Positions 9,925 through 18,347 of a DNA stretch of 64,000 bases are shown here, piece after piece. The DNA is taken from assembly GCA_026692845.1 (NCBI GenBank), contig JAPLNM010000089.1:62001-126000 (forward strand), given 5' to 3'. This DNA comes from Planctomycetota bacterium (GTDB lineage Bacteria; Planctomycetota; Planctomycetia; Pirellulales; Pirellulaceae). Both the position numbers and the translations under genes were made by a program. The stretch's first letter is position 1. The number at the start of each line of letters is the position of its first letter. A model generated the notes under the pieces. It saw only the letters and a program-made list of their open reading frames with translations, searched no databases and was not told where the DNA came from.

Positions 9925-10560
9925 TCAGCAGCCGGGATCGGCACAACCGGCCGAGGTGCATTTGCGACCCCGGAGATTCAACCGGAGATTCAATCCGTGG
10001 GCAAACATCAAAAACACGCCTCCTAGGGGCGTCATCCACGGTTGGAAGGATCCGATCCCTGCAAGTTGCATCGTTGGGCTCTGCCCGTGCGCATCATGCC
10101 CGTGCCCGTGCGCATCATGCCCGTGCTCATGCCCGTGCTCGTGCTCGTGCTTTGAGGCGACTTGGACCTCCTTCTTGCAGCAGCCTTCACTGCAACAATC
10201 AGCCGACTCGCTGGTCAGGGAGACACTTGCATCGGGGAAAAGTGCTATGGGCTGGCCGCTTGGGAGCCCCTTCGAGCAGCACTCGTCAGGAAGCACGAAC
10301 GCGGCGCTGAGGATAAGCCCTAGCCCCAAGCTCGAGAGGGACAGGATCCGGTAATCGCGGAACTTCAGAAACGACGGCCAAATCGCAACGGCGACAATAC
10401 CGCAGCAAGCCACGGCGGCGAGTTGATGGAAAACCGGGCTTGCCATCCACTCGGTGAATTTCAGCGCAGGAAGGGTCGCAAGCAGAACCGGTGTCGCGGC
10501 GCAGTGGACGGCACAGGCCGCCGAAGCGAAAATTCCTAATCGATCCTTCCAATTCCCCAT
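9925..10560 (-). CDS. MerC-domain membrane protein with histidine-rich loop
   Basis: Probable inner-membrane heavy-metal transport or binding protein of the MerC family (211 aa from ATG 10560; the frame is open to 10653). It begins MGNWKDRLGIFASAACAVHC, which holds the CAxHC metal-binding motif of MerC in the first membrane helix. Three or four hydrophobic segments follow. A cytosolic or periplasmic loop holds CCSEGCCKK and a long His/Gly/Asp run (HEHEHGHEHGHDAHG), encoded by short tandem repeats around 10074-10155. A final helix (WMTPLGGVFLMFAHGL) precedes a Cys-rich tail. It is divergent from yggS and shares a 125-bp control region that contains a Fur/Zur-like palindrome. The metal could be mercury, but Zn or another divalent ion is at least as likely. 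Confidence 0.85.
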   Translation of the reverse strand: MGNWKDRLGIFASAACAVHCAATPVLLATLPALKFTEWMASPVFHQLAAVACCGIVAVAIWPSFLKFRDYRILSLSSLGLGLILSAAFVLPDECCSKGLPSGQPIALFPDASVSLTSESADCCSEGCCKKEVQVASKHEHEHGHEHGHDAHGHGHDAHGQSPTMQLAGIGSFQPWMTPLGGVFLMFAHGLNLRLNLRGRKCTSAGCADPGC

Positions 10561-10648
10561 CGACCTTGGTCCAATGCACTCTAGTGGTAACTCTTGGCTG
10601 ACGCGATCTACAGATCGACATACGCATTGTACACAAACCAGTTCTATT

Positions 10649-10663
10649 TGCAATCAGATTGCG
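10649..10663. promoter_or_regulatory. Candidate Fur-family (Zur-like) operator
   Basis: TGCAATC-A-GATTGCG, a 7-1-7 inverted repeat with 6 of 7 pairs matching, in a TTTG...CGGAAA context. It sits 23 bp before the yggS ATG and about 90 bp before the MerC-protein ATG. Spacing and symmetry are as in Fur-family operators. The assignment is inference from symmetry and the metal-related neighbour. Confidence 0.35.
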
Positions 10664-10685
10664 GAAACATCCTCATTTGGAAACC

Positions 10686-11438
10686 ATGGCGGCGTTAAAT
10701 TCGGACTTTGAGGAATCCTTCGACCCAGAGCGACTTGCAAAAAACCTGGAAATGGTTCGCCAGCAGATCGCTCAAGCTTGCCAAAAAGCTGGCCGTGAGT
10801 CGACCGACGTGACGCTCGTGGCCGTGACCAAAACGGTCGGGGTCTCGACCTGCAACGCGCTGATTGGGCTCGGATGCTCGGATTTGGCCGAAAATCGACC
10901 GCAGGTTCTTTGGGAGAAATCGACCAAGGTCGACCCGAGCGTGCGCTGGCACATGATCGGCCATCTGCAGCGGAACAAATCGCCTCGGACCGTCCCGTTG
11001 CTATCGATGATGCACGCGATGGACTCCGAGCGGCTCGGCGAGCAAATGGCCAAGGATGTGGTTCTGAGCAGTGGAGTTCTGAGCAGTGGAGTTCTACCGA
11101 AACGGCTCCGGATTCTCTTGGAGCTGAACTTGACCGAGGACAGTACCAAGACCGGATTGAGCCCCGAGGAGGCTCAGGGGGTATTGCGCAAGTACGTTTC
11201 GGCTCCTTTATGGCAGGAGCGACTGGACCTATGTGGCCTGATGGGAATGAGTTCTCTGCAGGGAGACGTCGACCAGACGCATCGGGAGTTCGAGCGACTG
11301 AGGCAATTGCGGGACCGTTGGCAGTTGGAAACAGGTGTCTGCTTGCCGGTGTTATCGATGGGGATGAGTGACGACTTTCAGATCGCCATCGAGCATGGTT
11401 CGACGATGGTTCGAATCGGCTCGTTGCTCTATCGATGA
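10686..11438 (+). CDS. yggS: YggS/PROSC family PLP-binding protein
   Basis: Pyridoxal 5'-phosphate homeostasis protein; binds PLP in the cytosol without known enzymatic turnover. The 250-residue protein starts at ATG 10686 (MAALNSDFEES). The PLP lysine is K49 in TLVAVTKTV. Other family blocks are LAENRPQVLWEK, WHMIGHLQRNK, LLELNLTEDSTKTG, LCGLMGMSS and LSMGMSDDFQIAIEHGSTMVRIG. It contains a small in-frame duplication, VLSSG-VLSSG, encoded by two tandem 15-bp units near 11060-11095. Its last 87 bp overlap, antisense, the 3' end of the kinase gene. Confidence 0.93.
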   Translation: MAALNSDFEESFDPERLAKNLEMVRQQIAQACQKAGRESTDVTLVAVTKTVGVSTCNALIGLGCSDLAENRPQVLWEKSTKVDPSVRWHMIGHLQRNKSPRTVPLLSMMHAMDSERLGEQMAKDVVLSSGVLSSGVLPKRLRILLELNLTEDSTKTGLSPEEAQGVLRKYVSAPLWQERLDLCGLMGMSSLQGDVDQTHREFERLRQLRDRWQLETGVCLPVLSMGMSDDFQIAIEHGSTMVRIGSLLYR

Positions 11439-13763
11439 TGGTTTGTTTTGGGTCTGGAACCGGGTTATTCGCTTGAGCCGATCGGAGACTTGGTGGTGGG
11501 CCAGCGGATTGTTGGGTGCAAGTTCCAGCGCGCGTTGGGAGGCTCGGTACGATTGCGTCAACGCATTGAAAGCCTCCGCAAGAGCATCGCGTCGCAACGC
11601 ATTTTTCCAAGCTTGCAAGTAGGCCTCGCTTTGAGCCAAGTAAAGATTGGGATGATTGGGAAATTGGTCCATGCAAGCTTCGCACATGGCCATGTAGCCG
11701 TTTTGAATTCGCTCGGCTTCGACCAATTCGTTCCTAAGTCGATGATGGGTGCTAACCCCGGCTACGAAGCGGATGAGGTCTTCTTGAAAGACCAGTGGGA
11801 GGATCGCATCGCCACCGGGGATGTCTGCGAGTCGGTCCATTAAGCGCGCGATTTGCTCACGGGGATCGAGCCGGGAGTCGCCCTGAAATTCGAAGACGTG
11901 GCATCCGAGCTCTGCGGCGATCAGTTCGCGCGCGAGCTTTGGGATTTCCTCGACAAACACCCAGTTGCGGGCTGCCTCGGAGTGGCTGAGTTGTTCGAGA
12001 ACTTGCGGTTCATCCTCGGGGGGCAGAGCCAATCGAAGCCGGACTTGAAGGTCTTGGGCCTGAAGCTGCGGGTCCGACATGCAGAGCGCTTTGAGGAGTT
12101 GCGCGCAAGTTTTTTCGGAGGTGGTGACCAACTCCAAGCAGCGTGTTTGAGTCCCCCATAGAGCCGTCCGCCTGGAAACTCGCAATTCATCTAGGACTCG
12201 TGTGGACCAGTAGATTTGCTGAACAGGATCTTTAAGTTCCACGACCAGTCGGCATGTCGCTTCGATCGCTTCGAGTCGACTCTGAAAGTACTCGTCGTAA
12301 TGAGGGATGTCTTGGCTGTGGTAACGCAATTGTCCTGCCGCATAATGCGTCGCGATGGCTTCCTTGAGCAAACTCGAGTCCTCAGGATGGTGTGCTTGCA
12401 GGGAAGCCATCAAGGACATTGCATTCGAGAGCAGTTCGCGCGCCAGCGGCATGCGTTGCGTGTCTAACTTGCCAGCCATCCGTTCTGCGGCGCTGCGTTG
12501 CAAGACCGCAAAACGCAGGGCTTGCTCAGGCTCCTTGGAGACCAGCCCATTGGCGACAAAGGTTTGGGTCCATCGAACGCTGGAGTTTGTAAGTTCCTCG
12601 GCAATCGAATCGGTGATCGCCTCAGGGGCTGTATCGAGCGTCGCGAGCCAGGTGGCAAGATCCATCGTTTTAGGTGGGGTATCCGATCGGCGCAGACGGC
12701 TCGATTGGCCCAGCGACACGACCAGCAAGAGGGCGATGAAAACCCAAGTGATGGCTTGCAATGCCGCAAATCGCTTGCGCGGGTTTCTGTTCGTCTGATT
12801 TCGCCAAGTCTCGATGGCCCCGATGAACTCGGCGGTCGACGCATACCGACGATCCGGATCGATTTCCAAGCAACGAGTGTAGATCGATCGCAAGCCGGTT
12901 TGATCGGCAGAGTCGCCGATTGCATCGAGCCATTGATGAAGTATTCGTCCCAGGGCGAACAGATCTGCCCTCGGGGTCAGCAGTTCGACGAGCCCGAGCG
13001 TTTGCTCAGGGGCCATGTACTGAAGGGTTCCGAGCCCGCGTAGGTCCTCGGACGTATGCGTTTGGAGCGTTTCGAGCTCGTTTGGAACTCCTTTCGAGCC
13101 CATCGCTCTGGATATTCCAAAATCGGAAATCTTCGGTACCCAGACATCGGGCGAATCCCCGGCTGAGCGATCGATCAAGATGTTCGAGGGTTTGAGGTCC
13201 AAGTGCAAAAAACCCATCGAGTGGATCTTGGAAAGCCCATGAGCGATCTGGATCATCAATTTGGCGATATCGTTGGGTTTGCAGTCCCTGGAAAAAACGC
13301 TTTGTAGGGTACCGCCGGCGATGTACTCGAAGACGAGGATAAACGCGTGTTGGTTCTCATGCACGCTGTAGAGTCGAACGAGATGGACGTGGTCCATCCG
13401 GGCTGCGACGAGGATCTCACGGCGCCAGGCATCGATTTGAAAGTTCGAATCCGATGCGGGCTTGGGGATGATCTTCAAGGCGACATGCCGCCGGGTCGAC
13501 TGCTCGACGGCTAGATAAACGCAAGCTTGGCCGCCGCGACCTAGGAGTTTGAGGGTACGGTAACCCGGGATCGGTTCGACCAAAAGTTTGTCGAGTTGCT
13601 CCTGGTCTTCGGCAAGGATTTGATCGAGTTGCTGTTGGCATCGCTGGCAATCTTCGACATGCTCCTCGATCGACCGGAGGTCTTGCGCATGCGAAGGGGC
13701 CTGGAATAAACCCTCGAGTCGCTTGAGGAGTTCAGTCGGAGGGCAGGCTAGGGGGCGGCTCAT
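11352..13763 (-). CDS. Membrane Ser/Thr protein kinase with N-terminal zinc-finger-like motif
   Basis: Hanks-type kinase, 803 residues. An N-terminal HxxxCxxC motif (H35, C39, C42 in HVEDCQRC) resembles zinc-binding anti-sigma domains. The kinase domain follows: Gly-rich loop LGRGGQACVYLA (74-85), Lys97 in VALKII, catalytic HLDLKPSNIL (187-196, HLD instead of HRD), DFG 214-216, and GTLQYMAPEQ. One membrane helix lies at about 333-354. The remaining 450 residues are helical, TPR-like and probably sense or bind partners. The start ATG overlaps the sigma-factor stop by 4 bp (ATGA), so the two are translationally coupled. Likely role: sequestering or phosphorylating the coupled sigma factor. The C-terminal 29 codons lie antisense to yggS. 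Confidence 0.9.
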   Translation of the reverse strand: MSRPLACPPTELLKRLEGLFQAPSHAQDLRSIEEHVEDCQRCQQQLDQILAEDQEQLDKLLVEPIPGYRTLKLLGRGGQACVYLAVEQSTRRHVALKIIPKPASDSNFQIDAWRREILVAARMDHVHLVRLYSVHENQHAFILVFEYIAGGTLQSVFSRDCKPNDIAKLMIQIAHGLSKIHSMGFLHLDLKPSNILIDRSAGDSPDVWVPKISDFGISRAMGSKGVPNELETLQTHTSEDLRGLGTLQYMAPEQTLGLVELLTPRADLFALGRILHQWLDAIGDSADQTGLRSIYTRCLEIDPDRRYASTAEFIGAIETWRNQTNRNPRKRFAALQAITWVFIALLLVVSLGQSSRLRRSDTPPKTMDLATWLATLDTAPEAITDSIAEELTNSSVRWTQTFVANGLVSKEPEQALRFAVLQRSAAERMAGKLDTQRMPLARELLSNAMSLMASLQAHHPEDSSLLKEAIATHYAAGQLRYHSQDIPHYDEYFQSRLEAIEATCRLVVELKDPVQQIYWSTRVLDELRVSRRTALWGTQTRCLELVTTSEKTCAQLLKALCMSDPQLQAQDLQVRLRLALPPEDEPQVLEQLSHSEAARNWVFVEEIPKLARELIAAELGCHVFEFQGDSRLDPREQIARLMDRLADIPGGDAILPLVFQEDLIRFVAGVSTHHRLRNELVEAERIQNGYMAMCEACMDQFPNHPNLYLAQSEAYLQAWKNALRRDALAEAFNALTQSYRASQRALELAPNNPLAHHQVSDRLKRITRFQTQNKPSSIEQRADSNHRRTMLDGDLKVVTHPHR

Positions 13764-14488
13764 CGCCCAGCCTCGGAATGCCCAGCTTCGGAATGCCCAG
13801 CTTCGGGTCGCCCAGCTTCGGGTCGCCCAGCTTCGGGTCGCCCAGCTTCGGAATGCCCAGCTTCGGAATGCCCAGCTTCGGGTCGCCCAGCTTCTGTGCG
13901 AAGCATTTTATTGACGCGTGAAACGGCTGCGAAGACCGAGGCGTATCGCATCGAGTGCATGCGAGCCACATCGCCGACCGATTGGTTCTCGATGGTCACT
14001 TGCCAATAGAGTTCCCAAGTCTGAGCGGAGACTCGATCCTGAACTCGGTTTTGGATTTCCAAAATCCGGTCGATCGACGACTCGGTTGGATTGGACTTGG
14101 GCAAGTTTGATTCGTTCGAGTTCAGCGTGTGTTTGGAAAGTCCTCTGACGATCGATTCGGAAGCTTGGTCTGCGAAGCGAGCCACGTGGCTGCGATAGCG
14201 TCGCTGTTGCTTGATGTAGTCGAGCAAACGGCTTCGGTGCAAGGACTTGAGCCAAGCGCGAAACGAGCGTTTGGAATCGTAGGTGAAACCTGGAAGCCGA
14301 TGGACCAGTTCGCACCAGATGCGTTGCGAGACTTCATCGGCATCGATGCGATTGCCCAAGTGTGCTCGCGTCCAGCGTTCGAGCATCGGGCTGTAGCGGT
14401 CGAACAGCTCGGTCCAAGCCGCTTGGTCGTCACGACGTTGCACGCGTCGTAAAAGGGTACCGCTGGTCCGAGGTTCTCTTGCCGTCAT
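13760..14488 (-). CDS. ECF-type RNA polymerase sigma factor with pentapeptide-repeat tail
   Basis: Extracytoplasmic-function sigma factor of the planctomycete kinase-associated type, 242 residues from ATG 14488 (MTAREPRTSGTLL). Region 2 is clear: AAWTELFDRYSPMLERWTR, then DADEVSQRIWCELVHRLPGF and FRAWLKSLHRSRLLDYIKQQRR. Region 4 is in RVSAQTWELYWQVTIENQSVGDVARMHSM with a helix-turn-helix ending VFAAVSRVNKML. The C-terminus is nine copies of a five-residue unit (EAGRP / EAGHS) coded by a 15-bp minisatellite. The gene is directly upstream of, and coupled with, the kinase. The minus-strand frame extends further upstream, but that part is not sigma-like. Confidence 0.88.
   Translation of the reverse strand: MTAREPRTSGTLLRRVQRRDDQAAWTELFDRYSPMLERWTRAHLGNRIDADEVSQRIWCELVHRLPGFTYDSKRSFRAWLKSLHRSRLLDYIKQQRRYRSHVARFADQASESIVRGLSKHTLNSNESNLPKSNPTESSIDRILEIQNRVQDRVSAQTWELYWQVTIENQSVGDVARMHSMRYASVFAAVSRVNKMLRTEAGRPEAGHSEAGHSEAGRPEAGRPEAGRPEAGHSEAGHSEAGR
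13765..13899. repeat. 15-bp minisatellite, nine units, in sigma-factor 3' end
   Basis: Units of the type GCCCAGCTTCGGAAT or GCCCAGCTTCGGGTC, nine in tandem, first and last units degenerate. Two unit variants alternate in blocks (RP versus HS at the protein level), indicating duplication of groups of units. The frame is preserved throughout. Confidence 0.92.
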
Positions 14489-14712
14489 GTTGACCGTAGG
14501 CTCCGCTCGGGGCGTGTCGATACGTGTAGATGCGTTTAGGTACGTGTAGATATCCGTCGTACAGGTCAGTAGAGGGCGAGAGAGATCCGTTCCGTAGACC
14601 CAACAAAGAATAAACCTTTTTAAGACCGGACGCAACTTTTTTGTACAAACCCAGCGCTGAGTTCGCGTTGACGGCTCGATCCGTCGCAGGCGCCTGCTTC
14701 CTAGGTTCCGAC
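14489..14712. other. Upstream region of the sigma factor with short repeats
   Basis: 224 bp between the sigma-factor start and the nnrD stop, both minus strand. TACGTGTAGAT occurs twice, at 14521-14531 and 14541-14551, exactly 20 bp apart, which could be a tandem regulator site. The block 14546-14562 is nearly identical to 35717-35733. No gene seen. Confidence 0.4.
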
Positions 14713-15591
14713 TTAGCAATGCTCTGCGCGGTATTGGCGAAATGCTGCCGGAAGGCAATCGATCAGGTCGGTGCCCAGGGTGCTCGGGGTGCCGAGCTGT
14801 TGATGGGCAATATCCCCGGCCAATCCATGAAGATACACGGCAAGCACGGATGCATCGTAGGGCGTGAGTCCTTGGCAAACCAACGCGACGATCATTCCGG
14901 TGAGCACATCGCCGCTACCGCCGACGGCAAGACTAGGGTTGCCAGTGTTGTTGCGGTATTGGAGTTGTCCGTCGGTTACAAGCGTCCGGTGTCCCTTCAA
15001 GACGATGATCATTTGAGTGTGCTTAGCCAGTTCGACGGCGGCGATGTGTTGTTCTTCGGGCTTGTCGGCTTTGACGTTTATCAGGCGAGCCCATTCGCCC
15101 GGGTGTGGGGTAAGGATACGATGGCCGGGGGGAGTCACAGTCGAGCTCCACCCGAAGGTGCTCTCGGAGATCGCATTGAGGGCATCGGCATCGATCACAG
15201 CCGTTCCGGGCCAGCTTTTGAATAGTTCGAGGACCATTCGGTCCTGGTTTGCTTCACGCCCCAAGCCCGGACCGATTCCTAGGACAGTTCCTGGCGAATA
15301 TTTGCCGAGTAATTTTTTCGCTGAAGATTCGGCTAGGTATCCTTGGGAAACCTCGTCCAGGGGCATGGTCATCGCACAGGGGGTGGTGGTTTGAACGATT
15401 TGGCGTGTGTGAGAACGGGCAGCTACGGTGGTCCGCCCTGCGCCGCATCGCAACGCGGCGAGGGTTGCAAGGCAGATCGCGCCGGACATTCCAGGCCCAC
15501 CGCCGACGAGGAGGGCATGGCCGAAGTCCCCTTTGTGCGCATGTGCCTGGCGAGGTGTCAGGCGGGGCAGGGGGGCGATCGAGGCTGTCAT
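14713..15591 (-). CDS. nnrD: ADP/ATP-dependent NAD(P)H-hydrate dehydratase
   Basis: YjeF C-terminal domain (carbohydrate kinase-like fold); dehydrates damaged NAD(P)HX using ADP or ATP. The start at ATG 15591 (MTASIAPLPRL) is preferred to the GTG at 15600. Family blocks: HKGDFGHALLVGGGPGMSGA, LGIGPGLGR, AVIDADALNA, ILTPHPGEWARL, IVLKGHRTLV, NTGNPSLAVGGSGDVLTGMI and YLHGLAGDIA. Length 292 residues. The YjeF N-terminal epimerase domain, often fused, is absent here. It is on the same strand as the Rpn-family gene upstream but 44 bp apart. Confidence 0.93.
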   Translation of the reverse strand: MTASIAPLPRLTPRQAHAHKGDFGHALLVGGGPGMSGAICLATLAALRCGAGRTTVAARSHTRQIVQTTTPCAMTMPLDEVSQGYLAESSAKKLLGKYSPGTVLGIGPGLGREANQDRMVLELFKSWPGTAVIDADALNAISESTFGWSSTVTPPGHRILTPHPGEWARLINVKADKPEEQHIAAVELAKHTQMIIVLKGHRTLVTDGQLQYRNNTGNPSLAVGGSGDVLTGMIVALVCQGLTPYDASVLAVYLHGLAGDIAHQQLGTPSTLGTDLIDCLPAAFRQYRAEHC

Positions 15592-15635
15592 GCACGGCAC
15601 TTGGGTACGGGGAAATGCAACGAATGTTCTCCAAG

Positions 15636-16616
15636 CTAATTGCGCTCACGGACCTGTTGACGAAGTTCGGTCGTGATCGCTTGCAACTGATCAAGCGATC
15701 GGTCTTGGAACGTCGATGCATCGCTCAGCGGTAATCCTAGAATCTCCTGCAGGGTTTGGATCAGTTGGATCTGGCCCTCCTTGAGTCCCTCCTGCTTGCC
15801 TTCCTGCTTGCCCTCTTGGCGACCTTTCTTCATATACTCGTCAGCGATCGAACCTGGCTCGATTTGCGTTGGAAATATCTTTTGGATCGTCATCGCAAGG
15901 GTCTCCATGGGAATCGAAGGACTCACAGTCGTAATATAGACCAACACCGCATCCAAATGCTCTGTCTGCAACGCCACCGTGCCGATTTCAAGCAAGCACC
16001 GCAAAATGAACTCAAGCTTATCCTCAAAGTTTCTTGTTCGACTGTTTTTTAGCAGACCAAGCACACTTTGCAAAAAGGGGTCGGTTGCTAGCAATTCATC
16101 CGGGATCTGTCCGATATCCACGACCTTAAAAGCCATTCGAACACCATACTCAAAGAGTACACCCGGACCACCGATCAACTCTTCGAGACCAACGGGTGCC
16201 GACCAAGCCTCCTGGCCATGATAGATCACAAGCGGGAACACAGGGCACAACGACTGGCCCTTGCGCAGTCGCTGCTCCCATATCCGGACGATGTAACGGA
16301 GCATCTGAAAACAGGTCATCGGATCCGACTGGCTCTTGTGCTCCAAAAGCAGATAAATCTGTCCCTCGATCGGCTCACCGTCTTGGCCCGAGAGGTCTTG
16401 GCACGAGAGCCGGATCGAATAGAGCATATCCGAATAGCTATCCCGCAATTCGTCATCTACAAACGAATCTTTTTGAAGCTCAAGCGAATCAAGATCCAGG
16501 ATCTGGACCAAATCGGCAGGCAGGTGCAATTCGATCAGATTCCTGGCCGCCACAGGATGCGAAAGCGCATACTGGAAAAAATTGTTGTGCGGCGTCGGTA
16601 GCTTGGATTGGTCCAT
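15636..16616 (-). CDS. Rpn family recombination-promoting nuclease / PD-(D/E)XK transposase-like protein
   Basis: Transposase_31-like (Rpn/YhgA) protein, 326 residues from ATG 16616, which has a GGGGG-type ribosome binding site just upstream. The frame is also open from a TTG at 16637. It opens NNFFQYALSHPVAARNLIELHLP, the typical 'F...l.....a...ll...lP' start of the family. The restriction-endonuclease fold residues are visible: D63 (YSDMLYSI), then E92 and K94 in YLLLEHKS. Later blocks: PVFPLVIYHGQEAW and a C-terminal GRQEGKQEGKQEGLKEG run that arises from short repeats. Family members act in recombination or repair and multiply as mobile-like genes. It has no IS ends here. Confidence 0.88.
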   Translation of the reverse strand: MDQSKLPTPHNNFFQYALSHPVAARNLIELHLPADLVQILDLDSLELQKDSFVDDELRDSYSDMLYSIRLSCQDLSGQDGEPIEGQIYLLLEHKSQSDPMTCFQMLRYIVRIWEQRLRKGQSLCPVFPLVIYHGQEAWSAPVGLEELIGGPGVLFEYGVRMAFKVVDIGQIPDELLATDPFLQSVLGLLKNSRTRNFEDKLEFILRCLLEIGTVALQTEHLDAVLVYITTVSPSIPMETLAMTIQKIFPTQIEPGSIADEYMKKGRQEGKQEGKQEGLKEGQIQLIQTLQEILGLPLSDASTFQDRSLDQLQAITTELRQQVRERN

Positions 16617-16793
16617 AACCCCCAATTTTAAGATCAAGCGGGATTTACATCCGATTTTGGTCGGATTTTTTATTCAGGTGTCCTTTAGTGTTCCTCGTTC
16701 GGATCGTTCCAGAGATCGCTCTAAAGCCTTACAATACGGACGTCGGGTTCGGTTCCCGATGCCCAAACTTGAACCCCCTGAGACCAACTCGCT

Positions 16794-18341
16794 GTGTCTG
16801 ACTCCTCGACCAAAGGCAAAATCGTACTCGTCGCGCTGACTTGGCTGGTCCTGCTTGCCATAGGGGTGGGGATTTGGCGATGGATCATCGTTCCGAAAAA
16901 GAACCAGCAGCAGGAGCAAGCGACCAAGCAGCAGGCCGATCAGACCCTGGCGGCGACCTCGGGAACGAGCCGCTATCGCTACGAACTGAATCTAGGACTC
17001 GATAACTTCTCGGGGTACGCAGTCCTTCGGTCCGAAGCGTTCCGCAAGCAACTGGCCGATCGAGGCATCCGGATCAAAAATATCGACGATGGAGCAAACT
17101 ACACCCAGCGCGCAGCGGAACTCGAAAGCGGCAAAATCCAGCTAGCGGCCTTCCCGGCCGATGCGCTTTTGAAGCAGTTCTCCGGCAAGGAATACCCGGC
17201 CGGAACCATCGTCGGAATCATCGATGAAACGCGCGGCGCCGATGCGATGCTGGCTTACAAAACCAAATTCCCCGACGTCGATAAACTCAATCGCCCCGAG
17301 GTCCGCTTCGTCCTGGTCGGGGACTCTCCGAGCGAGACCCTCGCACGCGTGGTCATGCAGGACTTCGGCCTCGATCAATCGAGCAATTCGAGTATCCAAA
17401 ACGTGGCCTCCCCCGAAGAGGTCTTGGCCAAGTACCGGGCTGCAACCCCGCAGACCGACGAGGTCTATGTCACCTGGGAACCTTATGTTTCCCAGATGCT
17501 GGCCAACGACCAGCTCCATGTGCTCGTCGACTCGTCTCGCTTTACCGGATATATCGTCGATACGTTGGTCGTCAGTCGCGATTTCCTTCTCAAAAACGGG
17601 CCGGTCGTCGAGACGATCCTCGAAGCGTATTTTACCGCGCTGTACGAATTCCGCGAAGAAGAGGCCATGATCAAGCTTCTGCTGCAGGATGCCAAGGAGA
17701 CCAAGCAGGAGCTCTCCGAGACGCAGGCCAAGCGGCTCGTGCAAGGGATCCAGTGGAAAAACACCCAAGAGAATCTTGCCCATTTCGGAAAACGCGCCGG
17801 TGCCCTGGTGCACATCGAAGACATCCTCGCACGAATCTCGAGTGTGCTGGTCAAAGCCGGCACGATCGACGAACCGAACAATGCAAACCGATTCACCAAG
17901 TACTTCTACGACCGCCCCTTGGAAACTCTGCTCAACAAAAGCTTCCACCCAGGATTAGCCAACGAGACGATCCGCGAAGAAAACAAACTCAAAGCCCTGA
18001 GCGATGCTCAATGGGGTAAACTGACAACCGTCGGAACCTTGAGCGTTCCGGAATTGGTCTTTGTCCGAGGAAGCCCCAGTTTGACCGATGCGAGCAAACG
18101 CACCTTGGACGATCTTGGCCAAAAGCTCCAAGCTTGGCCGCAGTATTATTTGATCATCCGAGGCAATGCATCCCAGGCTGGCGACATGCAAGCGAACCTC
18201 AAGCTCGCCGCCCAGCGCGGGGATGCGGCCATGAAGTATCTGCTCGGGCTCGGGATCCCGACGGAAAGAATGCAAGTCAGCACCGAGGGCATCACTGGCC
18301 AGACGCGTGTGACGTTCGTCGTAGGACAGGTTCCTTACTGA
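16794..18341 (+). CDS. Membrane-anchored NMT1/ABC substrate-binding domain fused to OmpA-like domain
   Basis: 515 residues starting with GTG 16794. An N-terminal membrane anchor (residues 10-33) is followed by a Gln-rich linker. A periplasmic type-2 substrate-binding fold of the NMT1/THI5 (nitrate/taurine/thiamine precursor) kind spans about 60-390: LNLGLDNFSGYAVLRSE, LAAFPADALLKQF, DEVYVTWEPYVSQML, DTLVVSRDFLLKNG. An OmpA C-terminal-like domain at about 413-513 (LVFVRGSPSLTDASKRTLDDLG, AQRGDAAMKYLLGLGIPTERM) is expected to bind peptidoglycan. It is the first gene of a five-gene directional module that includes PspA, a second substrate-binding protein and a permease. The ligand is unknown. 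Confidence 0.85.
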   Translation: MSDSSTKGKIVLVALTWLVLLAIGVGIWRWIIVPKKNQQQEQATKQQADQTLAATSGTSRYRYELNLGLDNFSGYAVLRSEAFRKQLADRGIRIKNIDDGANYTQRAAELESGKIQLAAFPADALLKQFSGKEYPAGTIVGIIDETRGADAMLAYKTKFPDVDKLNRPEVRFVLVGDSPSETLARVVMQDFGLDQSSNSSIQNVASPEEVLAKYRAATPQTDEVYVTWEPYVSQMLANDQLHVLVDSSRFTGYIVDTLVVSRDFLLKNGPVVETILEAYFTALYEFREEEAMIKLLLQDAKETKQELSETQAKRLVQGIQWKNTQENLAHFGKRAGALVHIEDILARISSVLVKAGTIDEPNNANRFTKYFYDRPLETLLNKSFHPGLANETIREENKLKALSDAQWGKLTTVGTLSVPELVFVRGSPSLTDASKRTLDDLGQKLQAWPQYYLIIRGNASQAGDMQANLKLAAQRGDAAMKYLLGLGIPTERMQVSTEGITGQTRVTFVVGQVPY

Positions 18342-18347
18342 GATGCC

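Noticed and set aside
13765-13899. CRISPR-like array
   Set aside because: Units are 15 bp, contiguous and without spacers, and lie in frame in the sigma-factor gene; it is a minisatellite.
17142-17948. Minus-strand frame of 268 aa inside the NMT1/OmpA gene
   Set aside because: The plus-strand frame has clear domains; the antisense frame has none and no ribosome binding site.
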